From Dinoroseobacter sp039192165 (GTDB lineage Bacteria; Pseudomonadota; Alphaproteobacteria; Rhodobacterales; Rhodobacteraceae), in assembly GCA_039192165.1 (NCBI GenBank), contig JBCCXD010000004.1:248001-312000 (forward strand): 64,000 nt of DNA, in the 5' to 3' direction. The stretch's first letter is position 1. Every line of letters begins with the position of its first letter. Both the position numbers and the translations under genes were made by a program. Shown in pieces: positions 34,594-43,052 of the stretch. Below the pieces are notes generated by a model. It was not told the DNA's origin. It did no database searches and saw nothing but the letters and a program-made list of their open reading frames with translations.

Positions 34594-35016
34594 ATGGCAC
34601 AGAGAACCCGGCGCGCGATGACCGTTCTGCAGGTACGGGATGTAGAAGCCGCGCGTGACTTCTATGCGCGTCTTGGGTTCGCTTCTCATGGTGTGTGGAC
34701 TGAAGAAGGTAGCAAAGAGGCACAGTTCTGTATTGTGCAGCGCGGTGAGGTCACTTTGGCGTTGCAGCTGTCGCGGGCACCGGAACTAGCGCGGAACACG
34801 CATTGGGCCGCGTATGTCTACGTCGACGATGTGACTGCTCTGGAGGAGGAGTTTCAGGCCGCCGGGATCACGCTGGCGCGCCTGCCGGAAGACGCACCTT
34901 ATGGATGCCGGGATTTCGATGTCACCGATATTGACGGGCATCTGATCGCCTTCGGGCAGGATTTGCATGTTGATGCTTATGGGCCAGGATTGGGGCCGGA
35001 GCGGGGGAAAGGCTGA
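34594..35016 (+). CDS. VOC superfamily (glyoxalase/bleomycin resistance-like) protein
   Basis: 140 residues with one vicinal-oxygen-chelate fold: LQVRDVEAARDFYARLGF (about 12-29), the middle strands ALQLSRAPE and YVYVDDVTALEEEFQAAG, and the closing CRDFDVTDIDGHLIAFGQ. The Glu/His metal ligands are only partly clear. The start at 34594 follows AGGGCGAGG. It is inserted between paaA and paaB, with a 1-nt overlap to paaB, so it is co-translated with the epoxidase genes. A role in handling epoxide or CoA side products is conceivable but not shown. Confidence 0.8.
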   Translation: MAQRTRRAMTVLQVRDVEAARDFYARLGFASHGVWTEEGSKEAQFCIVQRGEVTLALQLSRAPELARNTHWAAYVYVDDVTALEEEFQAAGITLARLPEDAPYGCRDFDVTDIDGHLIAFGQDLHVDAYGPGLGPERGKG

Positions 35017-35300
35017 TGGTTGCAGAAACACCGCTTTGGGAAGTGTTCATCCGCCCGCGCAACGGGCTTTCGCACAAGCATGTGGGATCGCTGCATGCTG
35101 CAGACGAGGTGATGGCGCTTCAGGCAGCGCGCGATGTTTACACCCGACGCGGCGAGGGTATCTCGATCTGGGTGGTGCCTTCGCATGCGATTACCGCATC
35201 AGACCCCGGGGCGGCCGAAGAGTTGTTTGATCCGACCGCCGACAAGCCCTACCGGCACCCGACCTTTTACGAGATTCCTGACGACGTGGGGCATATGTGA
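35016..35300 (+). CDS. paaB: 1,2-phenylacetyl-CoA epoxidase subunit B
   Basis: 94 residues, as expected. The conserved WEVFIRPRNGLSHKHVGSLH and LQAARDVYTRRGEGISIWVV identify PaaB, the small subunit needed for epoxidase activity and assembly with PaaAC. It overlaps the VOC gene by 1 nt (TGATG) and paaC by 1 nt. Confidence 0.96.
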   Translation: MVAETPLWEVFIRPRNGLSHKHVGSLHAADEVMALQAARDVYTRRGEGISIWVVPSHAITASDPGAAEELFDPTADKPYRHPTFYEIPDDVGHM

Positions 35301-36040
35301 TGACGCATCTCGCGCTGATCGAGCTGGCAGATGACCATCTGATCCTGGGCCACCGGTTGTCGGAATGGTGTGGCCACGCCCCGATGCTGGAGGAGGATCT
35401 GGCGCTGCCCAATATGGCGCTCGATCTGATTGGTACAGCCCGGACGCTCTATGACCACGCGGCTACCCTCGAAGGCGCGGGACGCAGTGAGGATGACCTG
35501 GCGTTTCTTCGTGTCGAACGGGAGTATCGCAACCTGTTGCTGGTGGAACGTCCGAACGGGGATTTCGCGCAGACCATGCTGCGCCAGCTCTATTTCGCGG
35601 CGTTCATGGCCCCGTTCTGGCACGCGGCGACAAAGAGCACGGATGACGTTGTGCGCGGGGTTGCGGGCAAAGCCTCAAAGGAGATGGCCTACCACATCCG
35701 CCATGCCGGTGAGTGGGTAATCCGCCTCGGGGACGGAACCGAAGACAGTGCGGTCCGCATGGCAGACGCGGTGGATGAGCTGCACCGGTTCACCGGGGAG
35801 CTGTTCGAAAGTTCTGATGAGGCGAGACTGGCGGAAGCCGCCGGGATCCTCCCTGAGCGGGCCCGGATACGGCCGGCCTGGGACGCCACGCTCACGGACG
35901 TCTTTGGTCAGGCTGCGCTGGAAGTGCCCGAGGTCTATCCTCAGACCGGCGGGCGCGCGGGTCTTCACGGCGAATGCCTGGGGCATATGCTGGCGGAGAT
36001 GCAATATCTCCAGCGCGCCTATCCGGGGGCCACATGGTGA
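35300..36040 (+). CDS. paaC: 1,2-phenylacetyl-CoA epoxidase subunit C
   Basis: 246 residues, a ferritin-like helical subunit with degenerate metal sites: LADDHLILGHRLSEWCGHAP, DLIGTARTLYDHAA and SKEMAYHIRHAGEWVIRLG. It is the structural partner of PaaA in the (AC)2 core and docks the reductase. The ATG at 35300 overlaps the paaB stop by 1 nt. Its 3' end overlaps paaD by 7 nt. Confidence 0.96.
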   Translation: MTHLALIELADDHLILGHRLSEWCGHAPMLEEDLALPNMALDLIGTARTLYDHAATLEGAGRSEDDLAFLRVEREYRNLLLVERPNGDFAQTMLRQLYFAAFMAPFWHAATKSTDDVVRGVAGKASKEMAYHIRHAGEWVIRLGDGTEDSAVRMADAVDELHRFTGELFESSDEARLAEAAGILPERARIRPAWDATLTDVFGQAALEVPEVYPQTGGRAGLHGECLGHMLAEMQYLQRAYPGATW

Positions 36041-36519
36041 CGGTTCTCGATCAGGCGCGGGCCTGGTCGGCCGCGGCGGCAGTTCCGGACCCGGAAGTGC
36101 CCTGCGTGACCGTATCAGAGCTGGGCATCCTGCGCTGGGTGGACGTGCAAAACGGGGTCGCAGTGGCTGGTGTGTCGCCTACCTATTCCGGCTGTCCAGC
36201 GGTTCTGGCCATAGAGATGGCCATTGAAGCCGCCCTGCGGGAGGCGGGGTTCGAGCCGCGCATCGAACGGCTCCTGTCGCCACCCTGGACGACGGACTGG
36301 ATCACGGCAGAGGGCCGCGAGAAGTTGCGGGCCTACGGGATTGCGCCGCCTGCCGGGCCTTCTGGCAAGGGCGCGCTGTTCTCCGATCCGGTCGTGCCTT
36401 GCCCGCAGTGCGGGGCCGTGACGACGGAGAAGATCAGCGAATTCGGGTCAACCGCCTGCAAAGCGCAGTATCGTTGCACGACTTGTGCTGAACCCTTTGA
36501 CTACTTCAAATGCATCTGA
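36034..36519 (+). CDS. paaD: Phenylacetyl-CoA epoxidase maturation protein PaaD
   Basis: 161 residues: an N-terminal MIP18/DUF59-type Fe-S assembly domain (about 1-95, PDPEVPCVTVSELGILR and PTYSGCPAV) and a C-terminal cysteine ribbon (PCPQCGAV, CKAQYRC, CTTCAEPFDYFKCI) that could bind zinc or an Fe-S cluster. PaaD is thought to help metal-centre insertion into the epoxidase system. I chose the ATG at 36034, overlapping paaC by 7 nt, which gives the normal family N-terminus. Confidence 0.93.
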   Translation: MVTVLDQARAWSAAAAVPDPEVPCVTVSELGILRWVDVQNGVAVAGVSPTYSGCPAVLAIEMAIEAALREAGFEPRIERLLSPPWTTDWITAEGREKLRAYGIAPPAGPSGKGALFSDPVVPCPQCGAVTTEKISEFGSTACKAQYRCTTCAEPFDYFKCI

Positions 36520-36526
36520 GGACGCG

Positions 36527-37573
36527 GTGTTTCACGATCTGAAAATTGCACAGGTGCGATCCGAAGGGCGCGGCGCTGTTGCCATCCGCTTCGATTTACC
36601 GGCCAAACTGGCAGATGAGTTTGCCTTCCTGCCCGGCCAGTTCCTGACCGTGCGCGCTGAAATCGGCGGTGCCGAACTGCGCCGCAACTACTCTCTCGCA
36701 TGTGCACCGGGAGAGGGGCTTACTATCGGTATCCGGCATGTCGAGGGCGGCGCGTTTTCGGGCTTCGCGCAGGGATTGAAGACGGGTGATCGCATGCAGG
36801 TTATGGCGCCGGACGGACGTTTTTGTTGGTCCGGGGAACAGAATATCCTGCTTATCGCGGCTGGTTCCGGGATTACGCCGATGGTTTCCATCGCCTCCGC
36901 TGCGCTTGAAGCCGGGGCAGACGTGACACTCGTGTTCGGCAACCGTCAGATGGATACGATCATGTTCCGCAGTGACCTTGAGGCGCTCAAGGATCGATAT
37001 CTGGAACGGTTCAGCCTGATTCACGTTCTCAGCCGTGAATTGCAGGATGTACCACTGTTCGAGGGTCGGATCGATGCCGACAAGATCACGGCGCTGGCCG
37101 CCTCACGTCTGATTGACCCGCAGGCGGCCGATGCGGTGTTTCTGTGTGGACCTGAGGGTATGATCGATACTGCGGAACAGGCGCTGAGCGATCTGGGTGT
37201 GGCGTCTGAGAAAGTGCGTAAAGAGCTCTTTGCGACGTCAGGCGGGTTTATGTTGCCGTCCTCACCGGTCGGGCAAAAGGCGCTTGCGGAGGGGGTGGAG
37301 GTGAGCTTTCGCCTCGATGGTGTGGAAAGGCGGATCACGATGGAGGAGCGTGACCGATCCGTTCTCGACGCGGCGGCGCGGCACGGTCTGGAGCTGCCTT
37401 ATTCCTGCAAGGGTGGCATGTGCTGCACCTGCCGCTGCAAGGTCACTGAAGGCGGCGCCGAGATGGCCGTGAACTACTCTCTCGAGCCATGGGAGGTCGC
37501 GGCAGGTTTCACGCTGGCCTGCCAGGCCCGTCCGACCACAGCGCGTCTGGCGCTCGACTTCGACGCGGTTTGA
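36527..37573 (+). CDS. paaE: Phenylacetyl-CoA epoxidase reductase PaaE
   Basis: 348 residues from a GTG at 36527 (GAGG 6 nt upstream); a longer GTG start at 36485 overlaps paaD. Domains in order: FAD-binding barrel (RRNYSLACAPGEG), NAD-binding fold (LLIAAGSGITPMVSI and FLCGPEGMI), and a C-terminal plant-type 2Fe-2S ferredoxin with CKGGMCCTCRC and a final Cys in LACQARPT. It carries electrons from NADPH to the PaaA di-iron centre. Last gene of the operon here. Confidence 0.95.
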   Translation: MFHDLKIAQVRSEGRGAVAIRFDLPAKLADEFAFLPGQFLTVRAEIGGAELRRNYSLACAPGEGLTIGIRHVEGGAFSGFAQGLKTGDRMQVMAPDGRFCWSGEQNILLIAAGSGITPMVSIASAALEAGADVTLVFGNRQMDTIMFRSDLEALKDRYLERFSLIHVLSRELQDVPLFEGRIDADKITALAASRLIDPQAADAVFLCGPEGMIDTAEQALSDLGVASEKVRKELFATSGGFMLPSSPVGQKALAEGVEVSFRLDGVERRITMEERDRSVLDAAARHGLELPYSCKGGMCCTCRCKVTEGGAEMAVNYSLEPWEVAAGFTLACQARPTTARLALDFDAV

Positions 37574-37640
37574 GCGCATTTGCGGTTGCACCGCGAGGGG
37601 GCCTGCTCCCATGGTGGGGCAAGAGCAAGGAAATCGCGCG

Positions 37641-39110
37641 ATGACGATCAAGATCGAAACGCCCCCTGTCAGGGCCCCTCAGATTCTGACCGATGCTGAA
37701 ACTGCCGTAGCCTGCCTGCAGGACCTTTATACCGAGGCGACGGCCTTCCTGAGCGCACGATTTTCCGACGCAGTGGGGGGGGCCGCGCCGACATGCAGGT
37801 ATCGCGCATTCTATCCAGAAATCCGGGTTACCACCACGTCCTTCGGACAGGTCGACAGTCGCCTGTCCTTCGGCCATGTCGCCGAGCCGGGGACCTACAC
37901 AACGACGGTCACCAGACCGGACCTGTTCGCGAACTATCTGCGCCAGCAGATCGACCTTTTGATCCGCAATCACGGCATCGCGGTGGAGGTCGGCCCTTCG
38001 ACCACACCGATCCCGCTGCACTTCGCCATGGGCGTCGGTGCAGAAGTGGCTGTACCGCATGAAGGCGTTCTGAGTTTTACTCTGCGGGATGTGTTCGACG
38101 TGCCTGATCTCGCAACCACAAACGATGAGATCGTCAACGGGTACGACTTTCGGCATGAGGACGGCTCCGGACCGCTTGCACCCTTTACTGCGCAGCGCAT
38201 CGATTATTCGCTGGCGCGGTTACAGCACTACACCGCAACGGATGCTGAACACTTTCAGAACTACGTCCTTTTTACCAACTACCAGTTCTACGTGGATGAG
38301 TTCGTGACCTTTGCGCGGGCGGCTCTGGCAGATCCACAAAGCGGCTACACCAGCTTTGTCGCACCCGGAAATCAGGTGATCACCGATCCCGACGCGCCCT
38401 TCCGGGAGTTGCCCAAACCACCGCAAATGCCGACGTATCACCTCACGCGGGACAAGGGAGCCGGCATCACGCTGGTCAATATCGGAGTGGGACCGTCTAA
38501 CGCGAAAACGGCCACGGATCATATCGCGGTCTTGCGACCCCATGCGTGGCTGATGCTGGGCCATTGCGCTGGGTTGCGCAACACGCAAAGCCTTGGCGAC
38601 TTCGTGCTGGCCCATGCCTATCTGCGTGAGGACCACGTGTTGGATGATGACCTGCCGGTCTGGGTGCCGATCCCGGCGCTTGCCGAAATCCAGATCGCGC
38701 TTGAACAGGCCGTCGAAGAGGTCAGCGCGCTGTCCGGCTACGATCTCAAACGCATCATGCGCACCGGGACAGTTGCCACCATTGATAACAGAAATTGGGA
38801 GCTGCGCGACCAGTCGGGCCCTGTGCAACGGCTTAGCCAGTCCCGTGCTATTGCGCTCGATATGGAAAGTGCAACGATCGCAGCAAACGGGTTTAGGTTC
38901 CGTGTGCCCTATGGCACGTTGCTGTGCGTATCCGACAAGCCGCTGCATGGCGAATTGAAATTGCCCGGTATGGCAAGCGCCTTTTACACGACGCAAGTCC
39001 AGCGTCATCTGAGGATCGGGATACATGCCCTGGAGGCACTGCGAGAGACGCCGCTCGAGCGCATACATTCCCGAAAACTGCGCAGTTTCACAGAAACTGC
39101 CTTCCTGTAA
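37641..39110 (+). CDS. amn: AMP nucleosidase
   Basis: 489 residues from the ATG at 37641; an ATG at 37611 adds ten residues and cannot be ruled out. The N-terminal AMN-specific domain (about 1-170) is followed by a nucleoside phosphorylase-like catalytic domain with ITLVNIGVGPSNAKTATDHIAVLRP, WLMLGHCAGLR and ALDMESATIAANGFRFRVPYGTLLCVSDKP. It hydrolyses AMP to adenine and ribose 5-phosphate. It stands alone between paaE and hup, with a possible weak hairpin (GTGG-AAAA-CCAC) after its stop. Confidence 0.94.
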   Translation: MTIKIETPPVRAPQILTDAETAVACLQDLYTEATAFLSARFSDAVGGAAPTCRYRAFYPEIRVTTTSFGQVDSRLSFGHVAEPGTYTTTVTRPDLFANYLRQQIDLLIRNHGIAVEVGPSTTPIPLHFAMGVGAEVAVPHEGVLSFTLRDVFDVPDLATTNDEIVNGYDFRHEDGSGPLAPFTAQRIDYSLARLQHYTATDAEHFQNYVLFTNYQFYVDEFVTFARAALADPQSGYTSFVAPGNQVITDPDAPFRELPKPPQMPTYHLTRDKGAGITLVNIGVGPSNAKTATDHIAVLRPHAWLMLGHCAGLRNTQSLGDFVLAHAYLREDHVLDDDLPVWVPIPALAEIQIALEQAVEEVSALSGYDLKRIMRTGTVATIDNRNWELRDQSGPVQRLSQSRAIALDMESATIAANGFRFRVPYGTLLCVSDKPLHGELKLPGMASAFYTTQVQRHLRIGIHALEALRETPLERIHSRKLRSFTETAFL

Positions 39111-39243
39111 CCTGCGTTTACCTGTGGAAAACCACTATTTTCTTCAGTTTTTTGCCGTATGAGGCCTTGTTTCACTGGCCAATCGATTGTTTAGGTATGA
39201 AACGAGCTTCCGGCAAGGAAGCGCACGGTACAGGGAGAGACTA

Positions 39244-39534
39244 ATGGCACAAAAACCGCTTACAAAAACGCAGCTCGTGGCCGCACTGGCCGAAGGTGCT
39301 GAAATGGACAAAAAATCCGCGAGCGCTGCGCTTGAAGCGCTGACCAAAATTATCACGGATGAAGTGTCCGGAGGCGGTGCTGTGACCCTGCCGGGGATCG
39401 GCAAAGTATATTGCCGTGAACGCCCAGAGCGCATGGTGCGCAACCCGGCCACGGGCGAGCAGATCAAGAAGGATGCCGACAAGGTGGTCAAAGTGACCAT
39501 CGCGAAGGCATTGAAAGACAGCGTCAACGGCTAA
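39244..39534 (+). CDS. hup: HU-family DNA-binding protein
   Basis: 96 residues from the ATG at 39244 with AGGGAGA upstream. The HU fold is clear: N-terminal helices (LTKTQLVAALAEGAEMDKKS), LPGIGKVYCRERPERMVRNPATGEQI as the DNA-binding arm with the Pro tip RNPATG, and C-terminal helix. It is a nucleoid protein that bends DNA; the form here is closest to the HU/IHF-like group common in Rhodobacteraceae. A strong terminator follows. Confidence 0.94.
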   Translation: MAQKPLTKTQLVAALAEGAEMDKKSASAALEALTKIITDEVSGGGAVTLPGIGKVYCRERPERMVRNPATGEQIKKDADKVVKVTIAKALKDSVNG

Positions 39535-39560
39535 TTAAGCCAGCGCTACAAAGTAAAAAA

Positions 39561-39588
39561 GGGCCGCCTTTGTGCGGCCCGTTTTTTT
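39561..39588 (+). terminator. Rho-independent terminator after hup
   Basis: GGGCCGC (39561-39567) pairs with GCGGCCC (39574-39580), and the stem is followed by GTTTTTTT. It lies 26 nt past the hup stop and 12 nt before the next start codon. Confidence 0.93.
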
Positions 39589-39599
39589 GAAGGGCCTCC

Positions 39600-40493
39600 A
39601 TGGATCTGCGTGCAATTGGTATGGGGCTGGCATTTGCCCTGATGTGGTCGAGCGCCTTCACTTCGGCGCGCATCATCGTCGCCGCAGCGCCGCCACTCAC
39701 CACATTGTCCTTGCGCTTTTTTCTGTCTGGTCTGCTGGCAGTATTGATTGCGCTTGCCCTAAAGCAGAGTTTTCGGCTGACGCGCGCCCAATGGGGCGCA
39801 ACCGTCCTTTTCGGCATTTGCCAGAATGCGCTCTATCTCGGGCTGAATTTCGTAGCGATGCAGACGGTCGAAGCTTCGCTTGCCGCCATTATCGCGTCGA
39901 CCATGCCGCTTGTGGTTGGGTTGTTTGGCTGGCTTGTGCTGCGCGAGAAAATCGGCCCAACAGGTCAGATCGGCCTTGTTCTTGGTGTGGTAGGGGTCGT
40001 GGTAATCATGGGATCGCGGCTGCAGGCCGGGGTGGATCTTTGGGGGGTCCTGCTGTGCGTGATCGGTGTGCTGGCCCTGGCGTTCGCAACGCTGGCGCTT
40101 CGCAGCGCGTCTTCAGGTGGCAATGTGATGGCTGTGGTGGGCCTGCAAATGCTGATCGGGGGTGCGTGTCTTGCCGTTCTCGGAGCACCGTTCGAATCCT
40201 GGGAAATAGATTGGAGTTGGCAACTCGTGGCCGCGTTTATCTACACGACACTGGTGCCCGGGCTGGCGGCAACTTTTGTGTGGTTTGTATTGGTAGAGCG
40301 GATCGGTGCAGTTCGCGCGGCGACCTTCCACTTCCTTAATCCTGTGTTCGGTGTCGCGATTGCCGCGGTGCTTTTGGGCGAGGCGCTTACCCCACGGGAC
40401 GTGGTCGGCGTTTTGATCGTGACGCTCGGTATCCTGCTGGTGCAGCTTGCCCGAGGAAGCGCAAAATCGCCTCACTCGTCGAGTGAGCCGTGA
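39600..40493 (+). CDS. EamA/DMT-family transporter
   Basis: 297 residues, about ten membrane segments in two EamA repeats (about 4-135 and 146-285). The first holds MWSSAFTSARIIVAAAPPL and LGLNFVAMQTVEASLAAII, the second TFHFLNPVFGVAIAAVLLGE. Likely a small-metabolite exporter. Because the hup terminator ends only 12 nt upstream, its promoter must overlap that terminator or lie upstream. Its 3' end overlaps the convergent DUF6505 gene by 22 nt. Confidence 0.88.
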   Translation: MDLRAIGMGLAFALMWSSAFTSARIIVAAAPPLTTLSLRFFLSGLLAVLIALALKQSFRLTRAQWGATVLFGICQNALYLGLNFVAMQTVEASLAAIIASTMPLVVGLFGWLVLREKIGPTGQIGLVLGVVGVVVIMGSRLQAGVDLWGVLLCVIGVLALAFATLALRSASSGGNVMAVVGLQMLIGGACLAVLGAPFESWEIDWSWQLVAAFIYTTLVPGLAATFVWFVLVERIGAVRAATFHFLNPVFGVAIAAVLLGEALTPRDVVGVLIVTLGILLVQLARGSAKSPHSSSEP

Positions 40494-40951
40494 ATCGCAA
40501 ACTGATCAAGCCCGGCGGCTTCCGCCTTGATGATTCGGTAGCTTTCTCGCACGCCGCTTTCGGTCAGCTCGCGGGCGACGGTTAGCAGCGTGTTCGGATC
40601 ATGGTCTTCGCAAAGCTCGATCATCTGCGCGACCTCGTCCTTGGCAATATCCATTGCGGCTTCGACCGACGGTGCGCCGTACAGGTCGACAAAGTGCTGT
40701 GCTAAAGTCCCCTCCAGCCAACTGACCTCGGTCGTTTCAATCTGAGTTACCGCTACGAAGGTTACGCGGCCAAAGGTTTCGAGGCCCAGCCATCCGTTGG
40801 CGAACGCCTGACGCGCCTTTCCTGTCAAATCCGCCTCAGACCAGTTCGAGAACTCAAACCCGCCGGAGATGCACCATTCGCCGGTGCGCGCAGGGTTGTG
40901 AAAGATGCGCTGGTCGCTTTCGTCGAAATGAATGGCGCGTGCAAGTTTCAT
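40472..40951 (-). CDS. DUF6505 family protein
   Basis: 159 residues from the ATG at 40951. The opening KLARAIHFDESDQRIFHNPA and EWCISGGFEFSNW agree with a family (DUF6505) that I remember only from alphaproteobacterial formate dehydrogenase neighbourhoods. No enzyme motif, membrane segment or cysteine cluster is visible; the C-terminal half is helical and acidic. The start overlaps the upstream ligase-like gene by 4 nt, the last link of a chain DUF6494-Mrp-ligase-like-DUF6505. Function unknown. Confidence 0.7.
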   Translation of the reverse strand: MKLARAIHFDESDQRIFHNPARTGEWCISGGFEFSNWSEADLTGKARQAFANGWLGLETFGRVTFVAVTQIETTEVSWLEGTLAQHFVDLYGAPSVEAAMDIAKDEVAQMIELCEDHDPNTLLTVARELTESGVRESYRIIKAEAAGLDQFAIHGSLDE

Positions 40952-41700
40952 GCTGTGCCTCCTGTCTCGAGGATCAACCGCAATGGCAGAACCGTCGTTT
41001 CTCCGTCCGCGTTGCGCAATAGCATACCAAAATGCTCGTCCACGCCCATGAACGTCCCTGAATAGCTCCGTTCCTGAAGCATCAGGCTGATATCCTCCCC
41101 GACATCGCGCGCGAGCCCGCGCCATTCGCCGTGCAGACTGCGCGGTCCGTCTGCCTCCAGCCGGCTGATCCACACCAGCGTATGGCGCACCCAGGCTTCC
41201 AGAAGATGTACGCTGTCGACCTCGGCGCAGCCTTCCTCGTAGAGACAGGTATCTTCAGGCGTCAGACCCGGCGTGTCGGGGTTCGGGGGCAGGATTGGCA
41301 GTTCGATACCCACGACGATCCAGTCGGGTTCTGCCGCGCCCTCGGTGGTTGCGGCGGCTACCTGCAGGCGGCCGCAGCGCGCGCCGTTGACGAAAATCTG
41401 ACCGTCCCAGCTCAGATGGACTCCGACCTCGGGTGGCGCCAAGGCACCAAGCGCGTTCTGAAACCCGACGCCGCAGGCTTTGAAGACTGCCATCGCTTCG
41501 TCGAGCGGTTGTTCTGGCGCGAACACGACGGCTGCCCGCATGTCTGTCCCGGCCGCTGTGTAGACCACCAGCCCCGCGTCGCAACCAAGTGCCGCTTCGG
41601 CACAGGCTTTTGCGAACGGATCAATGCCCGCCGCGACTTCGAGGCCGGAAAAAAGCGGCGGAAACTGTGGTTCCGTTGGCTTGAGGTCCAGATCGCTCAT
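40948..41700 (-). CDS. Biotin/lipoate-protein ligase-like protein
   Basis: 250 residues. The N-terminal three quarters resemble the BPL/LplA/LipB catalytic fold (FPPLFSGLEVAAGIDPFAKA, VVFAPEQPLDEAMAVFK, LSWDGQIFVNGARCGRLQVA, WIVVGIELPI), followed by a small C-terminal domain typical of biotin ligases (YSGTFMGVDEHFGMLLRN). The canonical GRGR biotin motif is not visible, so activity on biotin or lipoate is uncertain. It is translationally coupled to Mrp upstream and DUF6505 downstream (4-nt overlaps), which suggests a part in cofactor handling for the formate dehydrogenase. Confidence 0.75.
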   Translation of the reverse strand: MSDLDLKPTEPQFPPLFSGLEVAAGIDPFAKACAEAALGCDAGLVVYTAAGTDMRAAVVFAPEQPLDEAMAVFKACGVGFQNALGALAPPEVGVHLSWDGQIFVNGARCGRLQVAAATTEGAAEPDWIVVGIELPILPPNPDTPGLTPEDTCLYEEGCAEVDSVHLLEAWVRHTLVWISRLEADGPRSLHGEWRGLARDVGEDISLMLQERSYSGTFMGVDEHFGMLLRNADGETTVLPLRLILETGGTA

Positions 41701-42770
41701 GCGTTTCCGTCGACAATCAGCTGCTTTGCGATCTTGCGGAATGCGTCCGCCTGTGGCGATTGAGGTTGAGAGACGACAACCGGTGCTCCACCATCGGCGG
41801 CCTGGCGGATCTGTATATCCAGCGGAATCTCAGCCATGACTGGCACACCGAGTTTGGCGGCTTCGTCTTTGACGCCCCCATTGCCGAAGACATGCTCTTC
41901 GTGGCCGCAATTCGAGCAGATATGCGTCGACATGTTTTCAATCATGCCAAGGATCGGCGTCCCGAGCTTGTTGAACATGTCGATCCCTTTGCGCGCATCC
42001 AGCAGTGCGATGTCTTGCGGCGTAGAAACGATGATCGCCCCGGTGACGTCGGCTTTCTGCGCCAGTGTCATCTGGACGTCGCCGGTGCCCGGCGGCAAGT
42101 CCACCAGTAGAATATCGAGCGCGCCCCACTGCACTTGGCTCAACATCTGCTGCAGCGCGCCCATCAGCATAGGACCACGCCAGACAACGGCCTCGTTCTC
42201 GCCTGTCATCAAGCCCAGCGACATCATGGTGACGCCATGGTTCCGCATGGGCAGAATGGTCTTGCCATCCGGGCTCGCTGGGCGTCCGGATATGCCCAGC
42301 ATGCGCGGCTGGCTTGGGCCGTAAACATCTGCGTCCAGCAGGCCAACGCGCCGCCCTTCCGCAGAAAGCGCCGTAGCCAGGTTGGCCGTGACAGTTGACT
42401 TGCCGACACCACCCTTTCCGGACGCAATCGCCACGATCCGATCGATCCCGGGGATTTTCTGAGGTCCTTTGGGCTCCGCTGATTTCGCGGTTTTGGATTT
42501 CAGGTCAGGCGGCGCCGCGGGTTTTGCGTGCGCGGTCATGACCGCAGAAACCGAGGCCACTCCATCGATCGCCTTTAGCTTTTCCTCAGCCTCGGCGCGA
42601 GCGGGTTCTATCTCTTTCGCGCGAGTGGGATCGACTTCGATGACAAAACGCACCGCGCCGCCGTCGACGGTCAAAGCCCGGACCATTCCGGCCGACACCA
42701 GATCTCCGCCACCAAGCGGGTCTTGCACTTGTTTGAGCGTTTCAAGGACTTGTTCCCGCGTTACGCTCAT
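41697..42770 (-). CDS. apbC: Mrp/ApbC-type Fe-S cluster carrier ATPase
   Basis: 357 residues: an N-terminal MIP18-like domain (about 1-85), an Ala/Lys-rich linker, then a P-loop ATPase with deviant Walker A GKGGVGKST (about 114-122) and LLDADVYGPSQPRMLG. The C-terminal ICSNCGHEE supplies the Cys-x-x-Cys that holds a bridging 4Fe-4S cluster in the dimer. Mrp/ApbC proteins bind and hand on Fe-S clusters. Overlaps on both sides (4 nt each) place it in the accessory operon of the Fe-S-rich formate dehydrogenase. Confidence 0.93.
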   Translation of the reverse strand: MSVTREQVLETLKQVQDPLGGGDLVSAGMVRALTVDGGAVRFVIEVDPTRAKEIEPARAEAEEKLKAIDGVASVSAVMTAHAKPAAPPDLKSKTAKSAEPKGPQKIPGIDRIVAIASGKGGVGKSTVTANLATALSAEGRRVGLLDADVYGPSQPRMLGISGRPASPDGKTILPMRNHGVTMMSLGLMTGENEAVVWRGPMLMGALQQMLSQVQWGALDILLVDLPPGTGDVQMTLAQKADVTGAIIVSTPQDIALLDARKGIDMFNKLGTPILGMIENMSTHICSNCGHEEHVFGNGGVKDEAAKLGVPVMAEIPLDIQIRQAADGGAPVVVSQPQSPQADAFRKIAKQLIVDGNA

Positions 42771-42964
42771 GCGTCCGGACCTTCAATTTTTCCGGTAACG
42801 ACGTGTTCAAGATCAAGGCCGTCGATCGTCAGCACCACCTTGGCCTCAAAGGTCTTACCGGCGCTGCCTTCGGCAGAGCGCATCGCGTTTTCGATTGCCT
42901 GTTGAGAGGTCACACCAACCTGTTTGAGGAACTTTCGCATGCTCATGTTGAAGTCGTCGGTCAT
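42767..42964 (-). CDS. DUF6494 family small protein
   Basis: 65 residues, soluble, with a helical first half (MSMRKFLKQVGVTSQQAIENA) and a beta-rich second half (KTFEAKVVLTIDGLDLEHVV). This matches the DUF6494 family as I remember it; its role is not known. Its stop overlaps the Mrp start by 4 nt, so it leads the four-gene accessory operon. The 88-nt gap to the divergent cytochrome gene must hold both promoters. Confidence 0.75.
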   Translation of the reverse strand: MTDDFNMSMRKFLKQVGVTSQQAIENAMRSAEGSAGKTFEAKVVLTIDGLDLEHVVTGKIEGPDA

Positions 42965-43052
42965 CCCTTTACCTCTTATTTCGCATCTGTTGACGCCTGT
43001 TAAATCCGGCGATTAGTGTAAGCGAGCGCATCCCTGCAACGGGAGGTCTCTG

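Noticed and set aside
43021..43052. TTGACG-N17-TTAGTG as a cytochrome-gene promoter near 42985
   Set aside because: The -10 match is too weak to call, though a promoter must lie in this 88-nt gap.
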